From the NCBI RefSeq assembly GCF_016863035.1, contig NZ_BOOC01000013.1:186001-250000 (forward strand): DNA of 64,000 nucleotides, in the 5' to 3' direction. This DNA comes from Microbispora corallina (GTDB taxonomy: Bacteria; Actinomycetota; Actinomycetes; Streptosporangiales; Streptosporangiaceae). Of this stretch, positions 49,565 through 59,336 are shown in pieces; within the stretch, counting starts at the first letter, position 1, and every line of letters starts with the position of its first letter. A model generated the notes under the pieces. The model saw only the letters and a program-made list of their open reading frames with translations, was not told where the DNA came from and ran no database searches. The position numbers were made by a program, and so were the translations under genes.

Positions 49565-50605
49565 ATGCGACTGTTCGGGCGCAAGAGCGAGCCGGTTGAG
49601 CCGGCGGAGGCCATCGCCGGCTTCTGGACCTGGTGGGCCGAGACCCGCCCCCTGATCGACGGTCACGTCGAGGCCGAGGACGCCGAGGCGCTGGCCGAGA
49701 CGATCGGACCGGCCGTCACGGCGTTGGACCCGTCCCTGGTCTGGGAGATCGCCCCGGGGACCCTCGCCAGGCACGCCCTGGTGGTCAGCGCGTCCGGCGA
49801 CCCGGAGTTGCGGTCGTTCGCGCACCGGTGGGCCCTGGCGGCCCCTCCGGCGGACGAACTGTGGGAGTTCCACCCCTCCCGTCAGGCGAACCCTCGGGCG
49901 TCCGAGCTGACCGTCGACGTCGGCGGCCGGGAGTTCGGGCTCGACCGGCTGGTGCTGGGCCTGCGCGTGCCGCCGGGCACACCCCGCGTGGACGTCTCCG
50001 CCTTTCACCCGATATTTCCGGATATCGATGACGACACCCGGATGGAGGCCACCCTGCTCGCGCTCGACTGGTTGCTGGGCGAGGACGAGGTGGCCCGCTG
50101 GGTGGGCGACATCGTGGCCGCCGAGTTCGAGCCGATCGACGCCGTCCCGGCCGTTCACCTGCCCGCCGTCGTGGCGGACGTGGCCGGCGGCTTCAAGGAC
50201 GAGCAGTGGGCGCTGCTGGAGGGCCAGACCGCGAACGGCGGCAAACTGGCCGCCGCCGCCCGCTACCCCCTCCGTCCGGTCGACCACCCGCTCTTCGACC
50301 AGCACGTCGCGATCACCCTGCCGTACGCGAACGCCGACGCGGACGGGCTGCCCGCGGGCGTGTCGCTCGGCTCGCTGCGCGACTTCGAGGTGAACCTGAC
50401 CGAGCGCCTCGGGGCGCTCGGCACGGCCGCGCTGGTGGCCCACCTCAGCGCGGAGCGCAGCAGGGTGCTGCACGTGTACGCCGACCCGGCGGGCGACGCC
50501 GCGCGGGCGGTGCGCGAGCTGGCCGCGGCCTGGAAGGAGGGGCGCGCCACGGTGGAGGTCGCCGACGACCCGTCGTGGAGCGCGGTCGCCCACTTCCTCA
50601 CCTGA
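49565..50605 (+). CDS. DUF695 domain protein
   Basis: A 346-residue soluble protein without signal or membrane segments. The C-terminal third (about 255-346: LGSLRDFEVNLTERLG ... HVYADPAGDAARAVREL ... DDPSWSAVAHFL) matches the DUF695 pattern. The N-terminal part is Trp-rich (GFWTWWAETRP) and may be a repeat of the same fold. Function is not known in the family. It is inserted on the plus strand between mnmA and the cysteine desulfurase. GGAGGATG precedes the ATG. Confidence 0.7.
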   Translation: MRLFGRKSEPVEPAEAIAGFWTWWAETRPLIDGHVEAEDAEALAETIGPAVTALDPSLVWEIAPGTLARHALVVSASGDPELRSFAHRWALAAPPADELWEFHPSRQANPRASELTVDVGGREFGLDRLVLGLRVPPGTPRVDVSAFHPIFPDIDDDTRMEATLLALDWLLGEDEVARWVGDIVAAEFEPIDAVPAVHLPAVVADVAGGFKDEQWALLEGQTANGGKLAAAARYPLRPVDHPLFDQHVAITLPYANADADGLPAGVSLGSLRDFEVNLTERLGALGTAALVAHLSAERSRVLHVYADPAGDAARAVRELAAAWKEGRATVEVADDPSWSAVAHFLT

Positions 50606-50641
50606 GCGAGCGGCCCCGGCCGCTCGGGGACCCCGCCGGCC

Positions 50642-51796
50642 TCAGGTGAGACCGGCGCGGCGGGCGCGTTCGACGACGTGCGGGATCACGTCGGCCACCC
50701 GGTCGACGTCCTCCTCTGTGGAGGTGTGGCCGAACGAGAAGCGCAGCGAGCCCCGCGCCCGGGCGCCGTCCTGGCCCATCGCGAGCAGTACGTGGGACGG
50801 CTGCGCCACGCCGGCCGAGCACGCGGAGCCGGTCGAGCACTCCACGCCCTTGGCGTCCAGCAGCATGAGCAGGGCGTCGCCCTCGCAACCCGGGAACGAG
50901 AAGTGGGCGTTCCCCGGGAGCCGGTTGTCCGGGTCGCCGTTGAGGATGACGTCCGGCACGACCCGCCGTACGCGCTCGATCAGGTCGTCGCGCAGGGCGG
51001 TGAGACGCTCCGCCGTGGCGTCCTGGTGCTTCACGGCGGCCTCGACCGCCGCGGCGAACCCGGCGATGGCGGGGGCGTCGAGCGTGCCGGACCGGATGTC
51101 GCGCTCCTGGCCGCCGCCGTGCAGCACGGGCACGGGGTCGACGCCCCGGGCCAGCAGCAGCGCGCCGACACCGATCGGGCCGCCGACCTTGTGGCCGGAC
51201 ACGGTCATGGCGTCCACGCCCGACTCGGCGAACGACACGGGGAGCTGGCCCACGGCCTGCACGGCGTCGGTGTGGAACGGGATGCCGTGCTCGTGGGCGA
51301 TGGCGGCCAGCACGCGGACCGGCTGCACCGTCCCCACCTCGTTGTTGGCCCACATGACGCTGACGAGGGCGACGTCCCCGGGGTCGCGCTCGATGGCGGC
51401 GCGCAACGTCTCCGGGTGGACGCGGCCGCGGTCGTCGACCTCCAGCAGCTCCACCACCGCGCCATGGTGGTCGGCCAGCCAGTGGGCCGGGTCGAGGACG
51501 GCGTGGTGCTCGACGGCGCTCAGCAGGACGCGCGGCCGCCTGCGGGCCCAGAAGAGCCCCTTCACGGCCAGGTTGTCGGCCTCGGTGCCGCCGGCCGTGA
51601 AGACGACCTCGCTCGGCCGGGCGCCGAGCGCGCAGGCGATCGTCTCCCGCGACTCCTCCACGACCCGCCGCGCCCGCCGCCCGGCGGCGTGCAGCGACGA
51701 GGGGTTGCCCACCTGGCGGAGTTGCGCGGTCATCGCCTCGATCGCCTCGGGGAGCATCGGCGTGGTCGAGGCATGGTCCAGATACGCAGTTCCCAC
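50642..51796 (-). CDS. cysteine desulfurase (IscS/NifS family)
   Basis: A 384-residue PLP enzyme releasing sulphur from cysteine as an enzyme persulfide. [14 protein letters not shown] opens the fold, EHHAVLDP precedes the cofactor region, the PLP Lys is in [10 protein letters not shown], and the persulfide Cys is in [11 protein letters not shown]. The loop length fits the IscS-like class. Position next to mnmA suggests it mainly feeds tRNA thiolation. GTG 51796 follows GGGAGGGG. It is divergent from the TetR gene. Confidence 0.93.
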   Translation of the reverse strand: MGTAYLDHASTTPMLPEAIEAMTAQLRQVGNPSSLHAAGRRARRVVEESRETIACALGARPSEVVFTAGGTEADNLAVKGLFWARRRPRVLLSAVEHHAVLDPAHWLADHHGAVVELLEVDDRGRVHPETLRAAIERDPGDVALVSVMWANNEVGTVQPVRVLAAIAHEHGIPFHTDAVQAVGQLPVSFAESGVDAMTVSGHKVGGPIGVGALLLARGVDPVPVLHGGGQERDIRSGTLDAPAIAGFAAAVEAAVKHQDATAERLTALRDDLIERVRRVVPDVILNGDPDNRLPGNAHFSFPGCEGDALLMLLDAKGVECSTGSACSAGVAQPSHVLLAMGQDGARARGSLRFSFGHTSTEEDVDRVADVIPHVVERARRAGLT

Positions 51797-51865
51797 GGCC
51801 CCTCCCAGAACGATCCTCGGCCAACCAAGCCTATCCGGATGTCCGATCCTCGCTATCCCCCGGCT

Positions 51866-51894
51866 TTGCCACTGAACCGTCCAGACGGTACAGT
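51866..51894 (+). promoter_or_regulatory. tetR promoter with embedded 24-bp operator
   Basis: TTGCCA (51866-51871), a 17-bp spacer and TACAGT (51889-51894), with the ATG 7 bases later. The spacer contains an inverted repeat: ACTGAACCGTC (51871-51881), CA, GACGGTACAGT (51884-51894), ten of eleven positions symmetric. A repressor bound there would occlude the promoter, the classic TetR self-repression layout. Confidence 0.85.
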
Positions 51895-51901
51895 AAGTGT
51901 C

Positions 51902-52393
51902 ATGAGGAGGGACGAACTGCTCGACGCGGCCGAGTGCCTGCTGCAGGACCAGGGCGTCCAGGCCCTGACCCTGTCGGCGGTCGCCGAGCGCGCCGGCGTG
52001 AGCAAGGGCGGTCTCCTCTACCACTTCTCCAGCAAGGACGCGCTGATCAAGGGCATGGTCGAACGGCTGATCGCCGAGTTCGACGCCCTCGTCGAGGCCC
52101 AGCACGAGAGCACGTACACCAGGGCCTACCTGGCGGCGACCTTCGAGGCCGTCGAGACCGGCCGGCTGCGGCGCTGGGCGGTGGTCACCGGCGCCGCCGG
52201 CGATCCCGCGCTGCTCGCGCCGCTGCGCGAGGCCATGGCGCGCTGGCACCTGCACGGGCTGGAGGACGAACCCGACCCGGTGGCGTCGCAGGTCGTGCGG
52301 CTGGCGTGTGAGGGCGTCTGGGAGGTCGCGACCCACAGCCCCGGCATCGTCGACTACGGCGCGGTCAAACGCCGCCTGCTCGACCTTCTCTGA
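51902..52393 (+). CDS. TetR-family transcriptional regulator
   Basis: A 163-residue regulator with an N-terminal HTH ([21 protein letters not shown], about 24-44) and an all-helical ligand domain that is rather short (family usually 180-220). The leaderless ATG lies 7 bases after TACAGT, and the promoter spacer holds a near-perfect palindrome, so it probably represses itself. The downstream MFS gene on the same strand is a likely second target. It is divergent from the cysteine desulfurase with 105 bases between. Confidence 0.9.
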   Translation: MRRDELLDAAECLLQDQGVQALTLSAVAERAGVSKGGLLYHFSSKDALIKGMVERLIAEFDALVEAQHESTYTRAYLAATFEAVETGRLRRWAVVTGAAGDPALLAPLREAMARWHLHGLEDEPDPVASQVVRLACEGVWEVATHSPGIVDYGAVKRRLLDLL

Positions 52394-52416
52394 CTCCGCC
52401 CGGACCCGGGCATGGC

Positions 52417-52452
52417 GGTCGCCCTTCCGGCAATGCGCCGTAAAGGGCGACC
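52417..52452 (+). terminator. hairpin between tetR and the MFS gene
   Basis: GGTCGCCCTT (52417-52426) pairs perfectly with AAGGGCGACC (52443-52452), with inner CGGC/GCCG around a 5-base loop. It is 24 bases after the tetR stop and may end or attenuate the transcript before the transporter. Confidence 0.78.
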
Positions 52453-52517
52453 TAACGGAGTGTGCCCGCTCTCCCCTCGTCGGAAACCGTATTCACCGAC
52501 CCCGAAAGGAAGTTGTG

Positions 52518-53747
52518 ATGACCCGCGCCCTGAGGACGGCCCGTGCCGGGGCGATCCTCACCTTCGTCCTGGCCGGCCTCATGTGCGGCACGTTCACGGT
52601 GCGCCTGCCCGCGCTGGCCGGACGGCTCCATCTGTCGGAGTCGTCGGTCGGCCTCGCCCTGCTCTCCTGGGGGCTCGGCGCGCTGGTGACCATGCAGCTC
52701 ATGCGCGTGGTCATGGCGAGGGCCGGCAGCGGCGGCGTCCTGCGGATCGGCGCCCCGCTGTGCGCGGCCTCCCTCGTGCTGCTCGCCTTCGTGCCGTCGT
52801 TCCCCGCCCTCGTCGCCGCGTCCGCGCTGTTCGGCATGGCCTTCGGCGCGGTGGACGTCGCCATGAACGCCCAGGGCTCGGTCGTGGAGCGGGCGTACGG
52901 CAGGCCGATCATGAGCGGGATGCACGCGGGGTGGTGCGTCGGGGCGATCTCCGCCGGGCTCGCGGGCACCGCGGCCATCGCCGCCGGGCTGCCGTTCACG
53001 GTCCACCTGCTGCTGGTAGCGGCGGTGTCGCTGCCCGTGTCGCTCGTGCTCAGCCGCACCTACCTGCCCGACCCGGCCGCCGAGACGGCCGGGCCGTCCG
53101 GCACGCGGGACGGGCGGCGCAGGCTGCCCGGCGTCGTCTACCTGCTCGGGGCGATCACCTTCGCCGCCTTCATGGTCGAGGGCGTGGTGGCCGACTGGAA
53201 CGGCCTCTACCTGATCGGCACGCTCGGCGCTCCCGAGGCCGTCGCGGCGCTCGGCTACCCGGTGTTCGAGGCCGGGATGCTGGTCGCCCGGCTCGGCGGC
53301 GACCGCCTCCGGGGCAGGTTCGGCGCGCGGGCGCTCATCGTGTCGTCCGGCGCCGCCACGGCCGCCACCTACCTGGCCGTGATCGCCGCCCCCTCCGCCT
53401 TCGCCGCGGTGGCCGCCATGTTCCTCATCGGCCTGTCGGTGGCGACGATCTCGCCGATGGCGATGTCGCTGGCCGGGACGGCCACGGCCACGCCCGGCCC
53501 CGCGATCGCCCAGGCGGGCGCGATGGGCTACGCGGGGCTGCTGCTCGGTCCGGTAGTGATCGGCTTCGTGTCGACGCTGACGTCCCTGCGCTCGGCGATG
53601 GTCACCGCGGTGGTCCTCGGCGTGCTCATCGCCGTCGCCGCCCGGTTCCTCCCGGCGTCCCGGACGCTGCCGTTCCGGCGGGTGCCGGGGGGCCTCGACG
53701 GCCGTACGGCGGAGGACGGCGACGAGCCGCTGCCCCGGGCGGCCTGA
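52518..53747 (+). CDS. MFS transporter
   Basis: A 409-residue, about 12-segment membrane protein of the MFS with LPALAGRLHLSESSVGLALL near the start and AFGAVDVAMNAQGSVVERAYG in the fourth segment, like the YbjJ/YfkF group. Substrate unknown; with a TetR gene 125 bases upstream an efflux role is likely but unproven. AAAGGAAG precedes the ATG by 6 bases. The C-terminal tail is polar and acidic. Confidence 0.88.
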   Translation: MTRALRTARAGAILTFVLAGLMCGTFTVRLPALAGRLHLSESSVGLALLSWGLGALVTMQLMRVVMARAGSGGVLRIGAPLCAASLVLLAFVPSFPALVAASALFGMAFGAVDVAMNAQGSVVERAYGRPIMSGMHAGWCVGAISAGLAGTAAIAAGLPFTVHLLLVAAVSLPVSLVLSRTYLPDPAAETAGPSGTRDGRRRLPGVVYLLGAITFAAFMVEGVVADWNGLYLIGTLGAPEAVAALGYPVFEAGMLVARLGGDRLRGRFGARALIVSSGAATAATYLAVIAAPSAFAAVAAMFLIGLSVATISPMAMSLAGTATATPGPAIAQAGAMGYAGLLLGPVVIGFVSTLTSLRSAMVTAVVLGVLIAVAARFLPASRTLPFRRVPGGLDGRTAEDGDEPLPRAA

Positions 53748-53841
53748 CGGCCGAACGCTCCCGCCTCCGTGACAAAAGTCCCGGGAAGGTCCGTACATCC
53801 GTTCTCGCCACGACAGGACGGGGTGCGGGACGCTGGGACGC

Positions 53842-54729
53842 GTGACGACCAGACCGTTCCCCTGGACGACGACGGCCGTCCTGGCCGTCACCGCCGTGCC
53901 GAGCCTCGCGCAGATCGCGGCCCCGGCGCTGACCGGCGCTCTCGAGCGCGATCCGGACCTCATCCGCGCGGGCGAGTGGTGGCGACCGGTCACCTCGCTG
54001 CTCGTGCAGGACGGCGGTCTCGCGGGGACCGCCTTCAATCTGGCGACCCTGCTGGTGGTGGGCGTGCTCGCCGAGCGGGCTCTCGGTCCCGGGCGGTGGC
54101 TCGCCCTCTACCTGGTGGGGGCCGCGGCCGGGCAGGCGGCCGGACTGGTCTTCGGGACGGTGGGCGCGGGCAACTCGATCGCGGTGTGCGGGCTCGCCGG
54201 AGGCTGCGCGGCCGCCCTCCTCGGCCGTGCCGGCGACCTACGATCACCGGGCGCGGCGCCCGCACAAACGGCGCCCCCACAAACGGAGTCGCAGACGGCG
54301 CACTCAGGCACAGCGTCCGCACCAGCGGCGCCGTCGCAGGCGGCGCACTCGGGCACCGCGCTGCCGCCGTCGAAAGCGGCGCCGTCGCCCCTGAAGGCCC
54401 TCGTCCGGGAGACCGGACCGGGGACGGCGGCGGCGGTCGCGGCCTGGTACGCGCTGATCATGATCTCGACGGCCGCGGAGGGAGTCGCGGCGATCGTGGT
54501 GGGCGCGGTGACCGCGACGGCCGGCGCCCACCTCGTGCTGCGGCGCGACCGGCTGCCCCGGTGGGCGCCCGCACTGGCCGTGCTCGCCGCGGGCGCCGTG
54601 CTCTCCGCCCTCGCCAACCTGCACGGACCGGCGCTGCTCGGCGGCCTGGCGGCCGGCGCCGTGCTCGCTCTCACCGCCCCGGCCCTCCCCCGGGCCACCA
54701 GGACGGCCGGACGACGCCGGCCGGTATGA
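53842..54729 (+). CDS. rhomboid-like membrane protein with low-complexity insert
   Basis: A 295-residue protein with about six membrane segments. [16 protein letters not shown] and [19 protein letters not shown] match the rhomboid L1/TM2 region; [11 protein letters not shown] aligns with the GxSG active-site segment, giving Ser112 as nucleophile but with Ile in place of the following Gly; [13 protein letters not shown] supplies the His near 260. An Ala/Pro/Ser/Thr stretch with AHSGTA repeats (about 130-185) is inserted between segments. Either an atypical protease or an inactive relative. GTG start. Ends at a bidirectional terminator. Confidence 0.72.
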   Translation: MTTRPFPWTTTAVLAVTAVPSLAQIAAPALTGALERDPDLIRAGEWWRPVTSLLVQDGGLAGTAFNLATLLVVGVLAERALGPGRWLALYLVGAAAGQAAGLVFGTVGAGNSIAVCGLAGGCAAALLGRAGDLRSPGAAPAQTAPPQTESQTAHSGTASAPAAPSQAAHSGTALPPSKAAPSPLKALVRETGPGTAAAVAAWYALIMISTAAEGVAAIVVGAVTATAGAHLVLRRDRLPRWAPALAVLAAGAVLSALANLHGPALLGGLAAGAVLALTAPALPRATRTAGRRRPV

Positions 54730-54733
54730 CGAA

Positions 54734-54766
54734 AGGCGCCGCACCCCTCCAGGGGATGCGGCGCCT
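54734..54766. terminator. bidirectional terminator between rhomboid-like gene and etfA
   Basis: AGGCGCCGCA (54734-54743) pairs with TGCGGCGCCT (54757-54766), extended by CCCCT/AGGGG with one bulged A. It is 5 bases after one stop and 16 after the other. Confidence 0.85.
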
Positions 54767-54781
54767 CCGGCGGCCGAGCGG

Positions 54782-55735
54782 CTACTTGCGCTTCTCGATC
54801 TCCTCGGTCAGCTGCGGGACGACCTGGAAGAGGTCGCCCACGACGCCGAAGTCGGCGATCTCGAAGATCGGCGCCTCGGGATCCTTGTTGATCACGACGA
54901 TGGTCTTCGAGGTCTGCATGCCGGCCCGGTGCTGGATGGCCCCGGAGATGCCGGCCGCGATGTAGAGCTGCGGCGAGACGGTCTTGCCGGTCTGGCCGAC
55001 CTGGAACGCGTGCGGGTACCAGCCCGCGTCGGTGGCGGCGCGGGAGGCGCCCACCGCCGCGCCCAGCGAGTCGGCCAGCTTCTCGATGATCGAGAAGTTG
55101 TCGGCCGAGCCGACGCCCCGGCCGCCCGAGACCACGATCGCGGCCTCGGTCAGCTCCGGACGCCCGCCCTTCTCCTGGACGACCCGCTCCACGATCCTGG
55201 CGGCGCGGGCGGCGTCGGAGAGGGCGACCTCCACCTTCTCCTCTGCGCCCGCGGCCGGGGCGGCCACGGGGGCGGTGGCGTTCGGGCGGACCGCGATGAT
55301 CGGGGTGCCCTTGACGACCCGGCTGCGCACGTTGACGCCGCCGCCGAAGATCGACAGCTCGGCGACGAAGTCGCCGTCCACGCCCACGGCGTCGGTGATC
55401 ACGCCCGAGTCGGTCTTGACGGCCAGCCGTCCGGCGACCTCCTTGCCCTCGCCGGTCGCGGCGACGAGCACCCCGGCCGGGGTCTTGTCCGCGACGAGCC
55501 GGGCCAGCAGCTCGGCCTTGGGGGCCACCACGTACTGCGCGATCTCCTCGGAGTCGGCCACGTAGATCTTCTCGGCGCCGTACTCGGCGAGCCTCGCCTT
55601 GGCGGCGTCGGAGTAGCCGGGGCCGGCCCAGACGGCCGACGGCGTGCCCAGCGACCGGGCCAGCGTCAGGAGTTCGAGGGTGACCTTCTTGATCTCACCC
55701 TCGACGTGGTCGACGAGAACCAGAACCTCACTCAT
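54782..55735 (-). CDS. etfA: electron transfer flavoprotein alpha subunit
   Basis: A 317-residue subunit carrying the FAD domain: [38 protein letters not shown] and [19 protein letters not shown]. With EtfB it passes electrons from acyl-CoA dehydrogenases to the ETF dehydrogenase and quinone pool. The ATG lies 10 bases after the etfB stop. No acyl-CoA dehydrogenase or ETF:quinone oxidoreductase gene is in the window. Confidence 0.96.
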   Translation of the reverse strand: MSEVLVLVDHVEGEIKKVTLELLTLARSLGTPSAVWAGPGYSDAAKARLAEYGAEKIYVADSEEIAQYVVAPKAELLARLVADKTPAGVLVAATGEGKEVAGRLAVKTDSGVITDAVGVDGDFVAELSIFGGGVNVRSRVVKGTPIIAVRPNATAPVAAPAAGAEEKVEVALSDAARAARIVERVVQEKGGRPELTEAAIVVSGGRGVGSADNFSIIEKLADSLGAAVGASRAATDAGWYPHAFQVGQTGKTVSPQLYIAAGISGAIQHRAGMQTSKTIVVINKDPEAPIFEIADFGVVGDLFQVVPQLTEEIEKRK

Positions 55736-55745
55736 GACCAGCCCC

Positions 55746-56525
55746 TCACACGAACTTCTTCGACGCGAGGAACTCGGCGGCCTTGGCGCCGCCGTCGCCC
55801 TCGTCCTTGATGACCGTGCCGGCGGCGCGCGGGGGCGCCGGGGCGAAGTCCACGACCTCGCTCCAGGCGTTCGCCAGGCCCACCTGGTCGAGGGCGATCT
55901 CCGCGTCCGCGACGCCGAGCGTCTCGACCGGCTTCTTCTTGGCCGCCATGATGCCCTTGAAGGACGGGTAGCGCGGCTCGTTGATCTTCTCGATGACCGA
56001 CACGACGGCGGGCAACGTGGCCTCCACCTTGTCGTGGCCGTAGTCGGTGAGCCGCTCGACGGTGATGTCCGAGCCGTTCACCTCGACCTTGCCGGCGAGC
56101 GTGAGCTGCGGCGCGCCGAGCCGCTCGGCCAGCATCGCGGCGAGCATGCCGGTGCGGGCGTCGGTCGACTCCGAGCCGAGGATGACCAGGTCGAACCCGA
56201 TCTTCTTCAGCGTCTGGGCGATGGCGTACGACGTGGACAGGGCGTCGGACCCGTGCAGGGCGTCATCGTGCAGGTGGACGGCCTTGTCCGCGCCCATGGC
56301 GAGGGCCTTGCGGATGGTCTCGGCCGCCTTCGCGGGACCCATGCTCAGGACGGTGACCTCGCCCCCGTGGGCCTCCTTGAGCCGCAGCGCCTCTTCGACC
56401 GCGTACTCGTCGAGCTCGTTCACGACGCCGTCGGCGGCGTCGCGGTCGAGCGTCTTGTCATCGGACCTCAGCTTGCGCTCGGTCGCCGTGTCGGGGACCT
56501 GCTTCACGCAGACGACGATGTTCAT
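55746..56525 (-). CDS. etfB: electron transfer flavoprotein beta subunit
   Basis: A 259-residue subunit with NIVVCVKQVPDTATERKL at the start, the EEALRLKE helix, DLVILGSESTDARTGMLAAMLAERLG (AMP site) and YPSFKGIMAAKKKPVE (recognition loop). First gene of etfBA. A probable promoter lies about 160 bases upstream at 56683-56710, leaving a long 5' leader of unknown content. Confidence 0.96.
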   Translation of the reverse strand: MNIVVCVKQVPDTATERKLRSDDKTLDRDAADGVVNELDEYAVEEALRLKEAHGGEVTVLSMGPAKAAETIRKALAMGADKAVHLHDDALHGSDALSTSYAIAQTLKKIGFDLVILGSESTDARTGMLAAMLAERLGAPQLTLAGKVEVNGSDITVERLTDYGHDKVEATLPAVVSVIEKINEPRYPSFKGIMAAKKKPVETLGVADAEIALDQVGLANAWSEVVDFAPAPPRAAGTVIKDEGDGGAKAAEFLASKKFV

Positions 56526-56682
56526 GGCCGGTGGCCGACCTCCCCTTTCCGTACGGCTGACGCCGCGGGTTCTCGGTTCGTGGCGCGGGGTACGCGCACG
56601 TGATGCCAGACTGCCAGGCGCTCATGGGCGTGGTGACAGTGGGTGGCCCGGGCGTCGCGCTCTCCCTGGTCCCCCGCTCGTC

Positions 56683-56710
56683 ATGTTACCCGTCAGTAGC
56701 TTAGACGCAA
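56683..56710 (-). promoter_or_regulatory. possible etfB promoter
   Basis: On the minus strand TTGCGT (56710-56705), 16-bp spacer, TAACAT (56688-56683). Transcription would start about 56676, leaving roughly 150 bases of untranslated leader before the etfB ATG. Confidence 0.4.
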
Positions 56711-56813
56711 ACTCCCCGGTCTTCACGGCGCGGCGAGCACGCCGGGGGACCCGAAAACGGAGGTGACGCCTCCTCCACGATACCGAACTTTATTCCAAAG
56801 GAGACCCGGGGAC

Positions 56814-59174
56814 TCAGGCCAGGGACAGCGCCGCCAGGGCGGCGTTCACGATGTGCCCAGGCAGCAGGTCGTGCAGCTCGTAGAGCTCCCGTACGCTACC
56901 CGACTCGCCGAACCGGTCGACCCCGAGCGGCACGCAGGGCACGCCGAGGGCGGAGCCGAGCCAGGCCATGGCGTGGGACGCGGCGTCGTGCACGGTGACG
57001 ATCGGCGCGCGGTCGCGGAAGGCCGCCCGCAGGCTGCCCGGCAGGGCCGGGACGCTCGCGCCGCGGACGCCCTCGGCGAGGGCGCGCCGCCACCCGCTGT
57101 AGAGGCGGTCGAGCGAGGTCACGTCGACGACGTGGGCGGCCACGCCCTCCTCCGCGAGCTCCGCGGCGGCCGCGAGCACCTCGGGCAGCACGGCCCCGGA
57201 GGCGGCCAGGTGCACGACCGGCGCCCCCGGCCCGCGCAGCTCCGGATGGGCGTCGTAGGCGTCCACCAGCCGGTACGCCCCGGCCAGCACCTGGGCGCGC
57301 AGCACCGCGTCGCCGAGCCGGGCCCGCGCGGCCTGGAACGGGGCCTGGTCGATCGGGCGGGTCGTCAACCGGAAGTAGTAGGAGCCCTCCGCCGACTCGG
57401 CCGCGGCGACCTGCGACAGCGCGTCGCACAGCAGCCAGTCGAGGGCGGCGCCGTAGGCGGGCTCGACGAGCGTGACCCCGGGCAGCTCCAGGCCGACCGA
57501 AGGGGTGATGGTGGACTGGTGGGCGCCGCCCTCCGGGGCCAGGGTGATCCCGGACGGGGTCCCGGCGACGACGAAGCGCGCGCCGGAGTACGTGCCGTAC
57601 AGGAAGGCGTCGAGGCCCCGCAGGACGAAGGGGTCGTAGACGGTGCCCACGGGCAGCAGCGGCTGGTCGGACAGGTCCCACGACAGGCCGAGCTGCCCCA
57701 GGAGGAGGAACAGGTTCATCTCGGAGATGCCGAGCTCGATGTGCTGGCCGGAGGGGCTCTCGGCCCACCGCAGCACGCGGTCCTCGTTCCACGAGCGCCG
57801 GTCGGCCGGGGCGAAGACGCCGGTCCTGTTGATGAAGCCGGCCAGGTTGGTGGACGTGGCGACGTCGGGGGCGGTGGTGACCAGGTACGGCGCCACGCCG
57901 GGGACGCGGCTCAGCTCCACCAGGACCCGGCCGAAGATCTCCTGGGTGGAGACCGGCTTGGCCGTGCGGACGTCGGTGGCGGCGGGCACGGAGACGGCCG
58001 GCCCCGGCCGCCGCGGGGGGCGGGCGAGGGCGCGGCCGCGGGCCTCCGCCCAGGCGCCGGCGGGCGAGGCGGGGTCGAGGCGGTCCCACTCCGTGTCGAG
58101 GTCGAGTCCGAGCGAGGCGCGCAGCCGGTCGATCTGCTCGCCGGTCAGCAGCGCCGAGTGGTTGCGGGGGTTGCCGGCGACGGGCAGGCCCCACCCCTTG
58201 ACCGTGTAGGCGAAGACCACGCTCGGGCGGTCGGTGACGGCGTCGCACTGGGCGTACGCGTCGAGCATCGCGTCGAGGTCGTGCCCGCCCAGGTCGGTCA
58301 CGAGCGGGGCGAGGTCCTCGTCGGGCGTGTCGGCGACGAACGCCTCCACCTCGGCCGGGGCGCCGTCCAGGAACCGCTTGCGCAGCTCGGGCCCGGCGAG
58401 GCCGAACAGCGACTGGTACTGCTCGTTGGGCATCGCGTCGATCCACGCCCGCAGGTGCTCACCGCCGGGACGGGCGTACGCCTCCTGCAGCCGCCGGCCG
58501 TACTTGACCTCGACGACGTGCCACCCGGCCGCCGTGAACTGGCCGCGCCACTGGTCGATCCGCACGCCGGGGACGACGCGGTCGAGCGACTGCCGGTTGA
58601 AGTCGACTACCCACAGGACGTTCCCCAGCCCGGCCGTGGCCGGGTCGGCGACCGCCTCCCAGATGTTGCCCTCGTCCAGCTCGGCGTCGCCGAGGAGGGC
58701 CACGAACCGCGACTCGGGCCGCGGGCCGAAGTGGGCGTCCACGTACCGGCGGGTCACCGCGGCGAACAGCGGGGCCGCCGCGCCCAGGCCGACCGAGCCG
58801 GTCGAGAAGTCCACCCCGTCCGGGTCCTTCGTCCGGGAGGGGTAGGACTGCAGGCCGCCCCGGGCCCGCAGCCGGGTCAGGTAGGAGCGGTCGAGCTCGC
58901 CCAGCAGGTACCGGATCGCGTGGAAGACCGGCGACGCGTGCGGCTTGACGGCGACCCGGTCCGCCGCCCGCAGGTGGGCGAACCACAGCGCCGTCATCGC
59001 CGTGACCAGGGACGCGCTGGACGCCTGGTGGCCTCCGACCTTCACCCCGTCGCCGGTGTCCCGGTCGTGGTTGGCCGCGTCCACGATCCGCGTCGCGAGC
59101 CACAGCACCCGACGCTGGATCTCGTCCAGGACGTCCAGGGGCGGGACGTCCGGAGCCTGGCCAGGTTCGGTCAT
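56814..59174 (-). CDS. AceE-like thiamine-diphosphate E1/transketolase-like protein
   Basis: A 786-residue protein of the homodimeric pyruvate dehydrogenase E1/transketolase fold. The ThDP/Mg motif is LLGDAELDEGNIWEA followed by VVDFNRQSLD; the pyrimidine-binding domain has AESPSGQHIELGISEMNLF, and RRVLWLATRIVDAAN and KVGGHQASSAS lie at the front. AceE enzymes are about 890-920 residues; the usual N-terminal E2-binding region is short here and no E2 or E3 gene is close, so substrate and partners are unclear. It could be a stand-alone 2-oxoacid decarboxylase or a transketolase-like enzyme. Divergent from an SDR gene. Confidence 0.85.
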   Translation of the reverse strand: MTEPGQAPDVPPLDVLDEIQRRVLWLATRIVDAANHDRDTGDGVKVGGHQASSASLVTAMTALWFAHLRAADRVAVKPHASPVFHAIRYLLGELDRSYLTRLRARGGLQSYPSRTKDPDGVDFSTGSVGLGAAAPLFAAVTRRYVDAHFGPRPESRFVALLGDAELDEGNIWEAVADPATAGLGNVLWVVDFNRQSLDRVVPGVRIDQWRGQFTAAGWHVVEVKYGRRLQEAYARPGGEHLRAWIDAMPNEQYQSLFGLAGPELRKRFLDGAPAEVEAFVADTPDEDLAPLVTDLGGHDLDAMLDAYAQCDAVTDRPSVVFAYTVKGWGLPVAGNPRNHSALLTGEQIDRLRASLGLDLDTEWDRLDPASPAGAWAEARGRALARPPRRPGPAVSVPAATDVRTAKPVSTQEIFGRVLVELSRVPGVAPYLVTTAPDVATSTNLAGFINRTGVFAPADRRSWNEDRVLRWAESPSGQHIELGISEMNLFLLLGQLGLSWDLSDQPLLPVGTVYDPFVLRGLDAFLYGTYSGARFVVAGTPSGITLAPEGGAHQSTITPSVGLELPGVTLVEPAYGAALDWLLCDALSQVAAAESAEGSYYFRLTTRPIDQAPFQAARARLGDAVLRAQVLAGAYRLVDAYDAHPELRGPGAPVVHLAASGAVLPEVLAAAAELAEEGVAAHVVDVTSLDRLYSGWRRALAEGVRGASVPALPGSLRAAFRDRAPIVTVHDAASHAMAWLGSALGVPCVPLGVDRFGESGSVRELYELHDLLPGHIVNAALAALSLA

Positions 59175-59336
59175 GGCGCGTCTCCCGTTCGCTTCCAGGT
59201 GTTCTTTCAGCCTGAATCGTGCACTTTATCCGTTCGGCGCAAACAGGCCGCAGGTGACCGGCCGATTGGACTTGCCGGTCCATTTTCTGCGTCGCAGAGT
59301 GGCGGCACAGCAACCGCGAAAGAGAGGGGAACCGCC

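Noticed and set aside
56763-59300. Long plus-strand frame opposite the AceE-like gene joined to the SDR
   Set aside because: Antisense shadow; only the part from GTG 59337 shows SDR motifs and a ribosome binding site.
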